A DNA stretch of 64,000 bases from Hexactinellida sp. DTS-2022. Its lineage: Eukaryota; Porifera; Hexactinellida. A model generated the notes under the pieces. It was given only the letters and a program-made list of their open reading frames with translations, was not told where the DNA came from and did no database searches. Below are positions 57,331-64,000 of this stretch, one piece after another (position 1 is the first letter of the stretch; the number at the start of each line of letters is the position of its first letter). The DNA is taken from NCBI GenBank assembly GCA_028753945.1, contig JAPNXP010000003.1, forward strand, positions 5,332,001-5,396,000, written 5' to 3'. A program made the translations under genes and the position numbers.

Positions 57331-58129
57331 CTGGGATTATATTCCCAGGCAGTGAAAAAGTCTGATTTAGACCCGAGGGATTGAATTCTGTTCAGTGTTG
57401 ACTCGATTATTTCATGTGGTGTTGAATCGAATTTTTCGACAGACCCTGATGGCGTTGTATTCGAAATTGCAGTTTTTTTCAAACCTGGAGTTCACTATTT
57501 GGAGTTGGTTCTGTTTGAGTAGGGGAAGTAACACTAGATTGAGTTTGTGGTTTCACTTTACTCGTTGGTTCATTCTTTGGGGTATTTTCTATCTTTGGTG
57601 GCCGAGACTCAATTTTGCTACAACTTTCATTGCCAAATCTTGATGTGTTTCCTTTATATTATTCATATATGTACTCAGATCTTCATTTTTAGACCACTCT
57701 TTCGACATATTTTGAACTTCTACAGTATATTTATCCACAAAGCCTGTAATCTCTTCCTGTTCCTGAAATGTCTGTCCAGTCAGGACCCGTAACAGTGAGG
57801 TTTTCCCAGTATTCTCTGGACATACAACCATTAACCGATAAAACTTGAAGGGTTCTGTACCCGTTTGGCATGCCTCTTCGTAGTTATTTCTGAATTCATT
57901 GCTTTCCTTTTTCAATAGGTGTGCCACTTGATGGATATTTTTTGAAAATGTCCTATTAAAAATCAATTTTTTTTAAAATTTATAAATATAGCCTAAATGT
58001 AAAGTCATTTTAGGGTATTTTAAATAGCCTTCAACATTCTGCTAGAAGAATAATGTATCTGCATTAAAATACCTCTTATTCAAATACTTTTGGCCAGGGA
58101 GTGCATACACTTATTACACAAACAAACAA

Positions 58130-59365
58130 TTATTGGCAAGAATATATTTGTAGTGAGTAGTTATTATTCTCAGACACAATTATTAATTTTAGATTTTCAG
58201 TTAGAACTATTCCATGAGGGCTATGAAACATTCCTACTTCATGTCCTTGTTCCCCTATAGTGTGGAGGTGTGTCCCTTCTTTTGAGAATATTCTAATTTG
58301 ATTACTCTTCCAATCACTGATCAGCAAATTCTGTTTTCTGTCCAAACAGAAGAATTCAGCATATGCTATCTGCATTCCTGTATCCCGTGTGATTAGGGAG
58401 CGTATCTTCTCTCCTGCGTGAGAGAACACGAGTATGCAGGGAGAGTCATCACAGAGCACGTACACCTCATCTGGTGTCAGTTTAACGTCACGCGGGGATT
58501 TCATTGTTTGGTGTGTTATGAATCTTTGGAAGTGTAGGGAGTCGTCTAAGATTTGGATTCTGTGGTTGTCACAATCTGCTACGAACACATTTCCATTGGT
58601 AGAGACGGAGAGTCCGTAAGGCCAATCGAACTGTCGCATGCGAGATCCCTTTCTCCCCAACTTAGCGACGAGACGCATGTCAGCCCCTATTTTTATTTGG
58701 AACACAGCGTGTACTCCCATGTCCGTTACGTACAGGTTGTCTCGATGGATCGCTATACCGTGTGGCGCTTTCATAGCTTGATTTGTGAAAGTGTTTAGGA
58801 ATTCGCCTGTCTCCGAGAAGATTGAGATTCTACAGGAAACTAACCATCCAGCGACATAAATTAGATTTGTGTTCTCATCGATAGCGACACCACGAGGATC
58901 CCAGAGCTCTCCAGGAGCTAGTCCTCTCTTCGCGACAGTTACAATCGGTCTCATTTCTTCATATCGGGGTACAACGGGCACCTCTTCCTCGACTACCTCT
59001 CCCACACCTGCGATCACCTGCTCCAGGTGTCCACAGTTACCTCGGAACACCACGCGTGTCTCGGGCTGGGGTATCCTCACTTCTGCTAGCTTTTGTTCTA
59101 TTTCAACTAACAGTCGCTCTTGTAACTCTCTCAGGTCGTTCATTTGGAGACGAGCCTCGGTTTCGGTTTTCAGTCCGATCAGTTCTTGTTCTTTTCGAGC
59201 GCGCTCTATGGGCCTAGCGGCTATTTGGACGCGTGTGTCGCGGTATGTGGTTAGGAGTTCCACTCGTCGCTCTTGGAGACACATAATTATGCGGTCGAAT
59301 AGTTGGTTTATTTCCAACTCGACAGGGTCTACGGGGTGTATCGGGTCAGGGGATCGAACGGCCAT
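58130..59365 (-). CDS. Coiled-coil NHL-repeat protein (TRIM-NHL-like without RING/B-box)
   Basis: Single exon, 411 residues. Residues about 15-100 form the coiled coil (ELEINQLFDRIIMCLQERRV ... ELQERLLVEIEQKLAEVR). From about 150 there are five to six NHL-type beta-propeller blades (LWDPRGVAIDENTNLIYVAG, FDWPYGLSVSTNGNVFVADC, FHSPHGIVLTENLKLIIVSE). No RING, B-box or filamin domain, so ligase activity is unlikely; NHL propellers bind RNA or protein. Intact frame with mixed codons. It lies just upstream of the GTPase-caspase gene, same strand, and related to the gene at 63108. Confidence 0.85.
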   Translation of the reverse strand: MAVRSPDPIHPVDPVELEINQLFDRIIMCLQERRVELLTTYRDTRVQIAARPIERARKEQELIGLKTETEARLQMNDLRELQERLLVEIEQKLAEVRIPQPETRVVFRGNCGHLEQVIAGVGEVVEEEVPVVPRYEEMRPIVTVAKRGLAPGELWDPRGVAIDENTNLIYVAGWLVSCRISIFSETGEFLNTFTNQAMKAPHGIAIHRDNLYVTDMGVHAVFQIKIGADMRLVAKLGRKGSRMRQFDWPYGLSVSTNGNVFVADCDNHRIQILDDSLHFQRFITHQTMKSPRDVKLTPDEVYVLCDDSPCILVFSHAGEKIRSLITRDTGMQIAYAEFFCLDRKQNLLISDWKSNQIRIFSKEGTHLHTIGEQGHEVGMFHSPHGIVLTENLKLIIVSENNNYSLQIYSCQ

Positions 59366-60776
59366 TTTGTTATTATTTACAAGTTGGCTAGATAGTGCTA
59401 TGAAAAGAAAGTTGTTTGTTAGTAGAATGATATTGAGAATGTGTCTCGTATCTTATAGCAAAGATGTTGCATGGATTATGTTGTTGTTGTTGAGTTAGTT
59501 AACCATGGATGCGTCAGCTTTTTATTTCTTTAATTCATCTTTAGCTAAACTATCCTATTGTTTATTTAATGCATTTAATCTACGTAGTGGTGTATTAACT
59601 AACTACCGGTCAGGCCATGGCCTGACCACTCTTACGTAACTAGTTAGGCCGGTCAAGCATGGTCTGACCACTTTACAACTGCTTCCTTCGGCCCTGAACT
59701 CTCTTACAATGTACGAAATCTTCTGTTGAACCATTCATAAGACGAGCCCTTTGGTCTCGGTCACCTCGCGACAGATAAATCCACCGATACTCGGGCTTGC
59801 TTTTTGTCAATAGATAATAAATATTAACATAAAGATTTGAAAAAATTGCATTCGTATTCAGCATACTTGTTTGCCTTTTCCAGCATTTGCAAGTTAGCCT
59901 CTAAGTTCATTATGAATTTTCCTAGATTGTATGCTTTTCTTTGTGATCAACAACAACCACAAAAGTTACTTATAAAATTTGTACAGTATTTTGTGATCGG
60001 CATTATAGACATTATAAACTGTCGGCACAGCTGTATTTTTAGATTTTTTAATTAAGTAGTATATACTTTTCTGCAATATACAAAAAAATATTTGTTTACA
60101 GAGCATTAAGCGCTCCTCATTTTTGGAGCGCGCTCACTTTGCCCTCCTTAATTTCTTGTGCACCAAAATATGCTAAATGTACAAAGATGTTTATTTAATT
60201 ACTTAATTCTGATTCGTGCTTAAAAACTGCGGCAACCTCATAGAAACTTATAGTTAGGTTCATATTATTGAACTATCTATAAATATTTAAGTTCCAAATT
60301 ATACGTGCCCTATTTTATATAATGTAATTGTACGTTCTGCCTGCTGTAATTATCCAATCTATCGATGTTTCGTGATTACTATATTATAGAGGTAGGCGGA
60401 ATATATTTTTATTTTCAATAATAATATAATTATAGTTTTATGATCCTAAGCTAGAAAACCTACGGTTACAGCCTTGCTATAGGAAGTAATTGGAAGTTAA
60501 TTAAATTGATCATATCTTATTTTCAATTATGTAGAATGCTTTGGAACTAATGAATCCATTAGCAAAATAATATTACAATTCTGTCTCATAGTTATGAATG
60601 TGTTTTTCAGAATTCTGCAATTCCATCAAATTCCTTTGCACCACGCTGCAGACTATTTGGTTGCTATGGAATGCTTTCACGGAAAACTAAGATTATAATT
60701 ATTCTCCCTTCCATCACTAGTAGTGACGTCCCTAGGTTGCATTTAGTTATTAATTTAAGTGTTTATTATTGCAATA

Positions 60777-61344
60777 CAGGGTTGGGTTCAAGTACAATTT
60801 ACTTAAGTACTTCTGTAATTAAGTACATTTTTTGAGTACTTGTACTTGTACTTAAGTACTTTCTCCATTTTCCCGTTGTACTTGTACTTGTACTTAATTA
60901 CTTTCCTCATTTTCTAAAGTACTTGCTTGTACTTGAGTATTTGTTACTCGTGACTTTTTTATCATTCAATATATTTCCAACACACATCATTGATGTTCCT
61001 CAAATCCCATCTCAAATAAAGTAGTGTTACTTAATACTTAGTATATTAGGAATTGTGTTCGTGTCAAGGACTACTGCTACTTTAAATTAAATAAATTTGG
61101 ATGATACTATATAAACTATGTATTTAGCAATTTCTACTATTATTACGAGAAATTTATCATAAGAGCTTGGGAAGTACTTGTACCTTACTCAAGTATTTTC
61201 GTAAATTTTTCACTGTACTTGTACTTGTACTTAAGTACTTTAAGTTTACCTGTACTTGTACTTGTACTTGTATTGTACTTGAATATCTAAAAAGTAGTAG
61301 TACTTGTACTTAAGTACTTTCAAATGTACTTGAACCCAACCCTG
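60777..61344. mobile_element. 568-bp hAT-like element built of GTACTTGTACTT repeats
   Basis: Ends CAGGGTTGGGTTCAAGTAC and GTACTTGAACCCAACCCTG are exact inverses. Flanking 8-mers TTGCAATA (60769-60776) and TTGCAATG (61345-61352) match in seven of eight positions. Both sides carry many subterminal copies of GTACTTGTACTTAAGTACTT with an AT-rich core. No ORF. Confidence 0.9.
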
Positions 61345-61527
61345 TTGCAATGGTTGTTTAATTTCACTTATTGGGGCACAATCACACTTTAAGTAATTAT
61401 TTTGGGTATATAACTCCAGCATTCCAGCAAATAATTTAATTTTTAAATTTAGAACAAATTGTTGTCAAAAAATTAGTTATTTACATCTTTTAAAAATAAA
61501 CTCTAATTTTAGGATTATATTGATATA

Positions 61528-61826
61528 CAGTACACCCTCGCTAATCCGAACAGAGGTGTTCCGATTCAAAAATCTTCTGTTCCGATTAGTGAATTCGTTC
61601 GGATTAGTGAAGTAATGCATTTTCTATGGGCATCTATAATGAGAATCTCGATAATCCGAACCAAACTTGTACAAACCTTGTTAATCAGCACTAAACATCT
61701 AGTGTACTCCTTAAATTACTTGCCTGAGACTTATTTTTTATACTTCCATTGCAATTTACGATTTTTTCCCACATTTATTAGAATAATATTTTGGTTTCTC
61801 CTGTTCGGATTAGCGAGGGTGTACTG
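61528..61826. mobile_element. 299-bp TA-flanked MITE, family H-like
   Basis: CAGTACACCCTCGCTAATCC to GGATTAGCGAGGGTGTACTG, exact inverses of over 20 bp with TA on both sides. Interior TTCCGATTAGTGAATTCG and ATAATCCGAACC. Confidence 0.88.
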
Positions 61827-62100
61827 TATTCGTATTTGTTATTTATAGCAAACGTATATAGTATTTCCCCAAATAAGCTCCTGGTCAATAAAATGGCATT
61901 TGTATTGTTTTGACAAAAATGGTCCCCCCTACAAATTGGGACCATTTTGTCAAAACAGTATGATTAAATTAATCATCAGCTATTATATCAAAGCTCAAAC
62001 TAAATTAACTATAAAATGAAGTGAGCCAAAAGGAAACTTCCAAACCAATTAGGGTCGTTACCTCGCGAAACACCTTTATAGTGATGATGGCATGACAAAA

Positions 62101-62229
62101 TGTCTAAAATTACAGCTTTGCCAACAGCATGTTCTTTTTGGAGGCATTTTCAAACGACCAACCACCAAAATATAGTACCTTCAAAGTTCAAAGGAACCTG
62201 CTGTCGGCAAAGCTGTAATTTTAGATTTT
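62101..62229. repeat. Hairpin repeat, family G, copy near the right end
   Basis: AAAATTACAGCTTTGCCAAC and TGTCGGCAAAGCTGTAATTTT arms with AGCATGTTCTTTTTGGAGGC; the centre is inverted relative to copy 1 (CCAACCACCAAAATATAG). Confidence 0.75.
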
Positions 62230-62649
62230 TTCAGTGATAAATGTGTTGAAAATTTCTGTGTAAATAACAGCAAACTACGATAAAAGGTTCCACTCCTAAA
62301 TCAATCTCATTAAAAGGTCAGTTGAAGTGGACACATCGCTATAGCCTATGATAAATCTGCCACTGGATACCACGAATATGCTACTCAATAAAGGTTCATG
62401 CCTTTGAATGACAAGAATATGCTTCAGTCCAAATCGTTGCTGAACAGGAGAATTGGACTTGTGATATCTCTTCCGGCTGATTACCTTGAGAGTACGTCTA
62501 CACTTGTATTCTCTCTTCAGGAATATCTATATACGTATATATATAACGCCAAAGTTTCTTCTACAGGCATATTCAATCAACTTAATTTTCGTAAATATAT
62601 AACGCATAAGAAACAACTCAATGAATTTAATTAACAACATTCAAACAGC

Positions 62650-62805
62650 TTCCTTATGTAGATGGTCTATAAAATTCCATACAAAACAAGGAAAAATTGG
62701 TTGAAGGTCTATAAATTATATAGACAAAGCCCCTGCCGTTATATGGGTAATATAAGTTACACTAAAATAAAACAGGTCTGGAAATAGACGGTCTACATAT
62801 AAGTT
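62650..62805. repeat. GTAGACCGTCTA-type element, copy 2
   Basis: TTATGTAGATGGTCTATAAA left and ATAGACGGTCTACATATAAG right; same plan as 29709-29876 but with substitutions in the left arm. Confidence 0.65.
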
Positions 62806-63107
62806 ATTTCCATTCAAAAAGACATGCGAGAAACAAAGCACTGGTTAATATCAAAAAGTCGTATACAAATCATTGAAAATTTTGAGAAATAAGGATATTT
62901 GAATTTTATCCCATACAAAGGGTTTTCCATATTTATAGTGGTTCGAGAAATCTAATTTGACATAAATAATTAACTGCGACTTACCTAAAATTGAGAACAA
63001 ATGAGATAATCAGTAAATGTGAGGTACACAAAATGTGCTAAAAACAATTGTTTGGAAATAAAAGATAAAATACGTAGAAAGGTTGAAAGTTTGGGAAATA
63101 TTTGTAC

Positions 63108-64000
63108 TTAGAATATCTGTAGACAGCCCTCAGAAGCCTGACACACTACTATAACTCTTCCTTGTTTGTCTACTGTAATACCCATAGGATTGGAGGTAGA
63201 TATTGTATTAATCAAATGGAATTGAGTGTTGAAAATAAGAATGGAGTTAGAACTATGATCTGAAATGAGAATATTATCAGTTTGGTCAATGAAGAAGAAC
63301 CAAGGATCAATAACTTCCATTCCTTTGCCTCGAATTATAACACTCTTCTGTAGAATGTGATTATAGTTGTAGAGATGGAGACAAGGATTAGATTGATTAA
63401 GAACATAAATGTATTCTTTGGAAAGTTTAACATCACTAGGGTATTTGAGTGTATCTTTTCCAAACTGAGACTTGAAAGAGAATTCTTTACTGAGTATTTG
63501 AATCCGACGATTATGACAATCACAAATATAAATATCTCCATTCGATTCATCAATTGTTAGACCAAAGGGATATTTGAATTCCAACTCTCCTATTCCCTTT
63601 CTACCGATTCTTGAAAGAAACTTTCCATTGAGTTGATAATTGATGATACAGTTATTAGCTTTAGAAATAAGAATCCCGTTTCCACAAATAGCTACACATA
63701 GTACACAACTCGGTTGGCACATATTTCCTTCATCCTCATTGTCTCCAAATTTGAACAAATACTTACAAGTACTATCGAATACTTTCACACAGTAATTATA
63801 TTGATCTGCTATGTAAATATTTCCTGTTTTATTATCAACTGTTACACCTAATGGACATTTAAGTTGTTCCATTCTATTTCCACTCTCACAAACACTCACT
63901 AGAGGTTGTTTCTTGCTTTTATAGTCAATTCCATTTCTCACTTTCTCGACCAACTTACCCAACTTGTTCAGTTCAGCTAACATTTTGTTGCTGTCACATT
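63108..64000 (-). CDS. NHL-repeat protein, C-terminal part, running off the window
   Basis: At least 291 residues, open to the right edge (the frame has no stop upstream of the Met at 63983, so that Met need not be the start). It has six NHL-type blades: LKCPLGVTVDNKTGNIYIAD, FKYPFGLTIDESNGDIYICD, LKYPSDVKLSKEYIYVLN and the final SNPMGITVDKQGRVIVVC. It ends with QIF before the stop at 63108. The N-terminal residues visible are a Lys-rich coiled-coil end. AT-rich codons, unlike the first NHL gene. The coil or TRIM parts would lie beyond 64000. Confidence 0.83.
   Translation of the reverse strand, partial: CDSNKMLAELNKLGKLVEKVRNGIDYKSKKQPLVSVCESGNRMEQLKCPLGVTVDNKTGNIYIADQYNYCVKVFDSTCKYLFKFGDNEDEGNMCQPSCVLCVAICGNGILISKANNCIINYQLNGKFLSRIGRKGIGELEFKYPFGLTIDESNGDIYICDCHNRRIQILSKEFSFKSQFGKDTLKYPSDVKLSKEYIYVLNQSNPCLHLYNYNHILQKSVIIRGKGMEVIDPWFFFIDQTDNILISDHSSNSILIFNTQFHLINTISTSNPMGITVDKQGRVIVVCQASEGCLQIF

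Larger units (their letters stand above)
54857..57966 (-). pseudogene. Roc-like GTPase-caspase fusion gene, broken by frameshifts and fold-back insertions
   Basis: Read on the minus strand from 57966. GTPase G1 is VVCPENTGKTSLLRVLTG (the first Gly of the P-loop is Cys); then a T/P/K-rich linker to FFTAWEYNP; G3 DFAGQNYLYCFHSLFISPRS at about 57080; IIFVFSKADEV as G4; and a helical region (56236-55600). The caspase follows: YRMNRNRHGNGIAFIVN, IMSHGNE (catalytic His) and FQACRG (catalytic Cys). The p10 part is QSLCSVMQYCSNLEFGQM to HLEKNLYF and stop at 54857-54859. The reading frame changes at about 57597, 57455, 55590, 55350 and in p10. Two stretches are replaced by inverted copies of adjacent coding sequence. 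No introns; A/T-ending codons. If expressed from an intact allele it would be a GTP-regulated cell-death protease; this copy cannot encode it as read. Confidence 0.78.
59366..63107. other. Gene-free region between the two NHL genes
   Basis: Contains an inverted pair GTCAGGCCATGGCCTGAC/GGTCAAGCATGGTCTGACC at about 59610-59670, a family G arm (60017-60051), the ACTTGT-rich hAT-like element, a family H MITE, a family G hairpin and the second GTAGACCGTCTA element. No exon recognised. Confidence 0.6.

Overview
This window is from a multicellular animal. The evidence is a true caspase catalytic domain, a PTB domain, NHL-repeat genes of the TRIM type, non-muscle myosin regulatory light chain, a CArG-driven actin gene, GT-AG introns and the standard code. 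The non-coding DNA is AT-rich and dense with short inverted-repeat transposons. Many genes have no intron or only short ones. The mix of PLAC8-like clusters, NHL genes and a GTPase-caspase would suit an early-branching or other invertebrate, but I cannot name the species.

Layout. 0-2 kb: 5' exons of an outer-dynein-arm docking gene (minus strand, running off the left edge) and a transposon-like element carrying a hammerhead-ribozyme motif. 4.6-19.3 kb: six two-exon PLAC8-like genes, interrupted by an actin gene with one frame break and by a second hammerhead copy. 20.7-24.2 kb: a single-exon tectonic (ciliary transition zone) and a myosin regulatory light chain. 26.5-28.5 kb: an intronless WRN-like RecQ helicase with one frame break. 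30-32 kb: a local duplication with exon-like fragments. 32.8-36.5 kb: an unknown coiled-coil gene and UTP11, with a partial duplication between them. 37-45 kb: two small PPxY membrane proteins (plus strand), one nested in an intron of an eight-exon QRICH2-like sperm-flagellum gene (minus strand). 45.4-52.8 kb: a nine-exon gene for a PTB/WH2/WKRxLLE protein, probably an actin regulator. 53.4 kb: prefoldin subunit 1. 54.8-64 kb: an interrupted Roc-like GTPase-caspase fusion gene flanked by NHL-repeat genes, all on the minus strand and intronless as far as visible.

Two functional themes recur. One is cilia (ODAD1-like, tectonic, QRICH2-like); the other is actin and its regulation (actin, myosin light chain, PTB/WH2 protein). 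The right end looks like an innate-immunity or cell-death neighbourhood.

Most intergenic and intronic DNA is non-autonomous DNA transposons. At least seven TA-flanked (pogo/Tc1-like) families begin with CAG or CAC, and several hAT-like elements have 8-bp target duplications. No transposase gene is present. Exon coordinates of spliced genes were inferred from splice signals, reading phase and family resemblance, not from transcripts.
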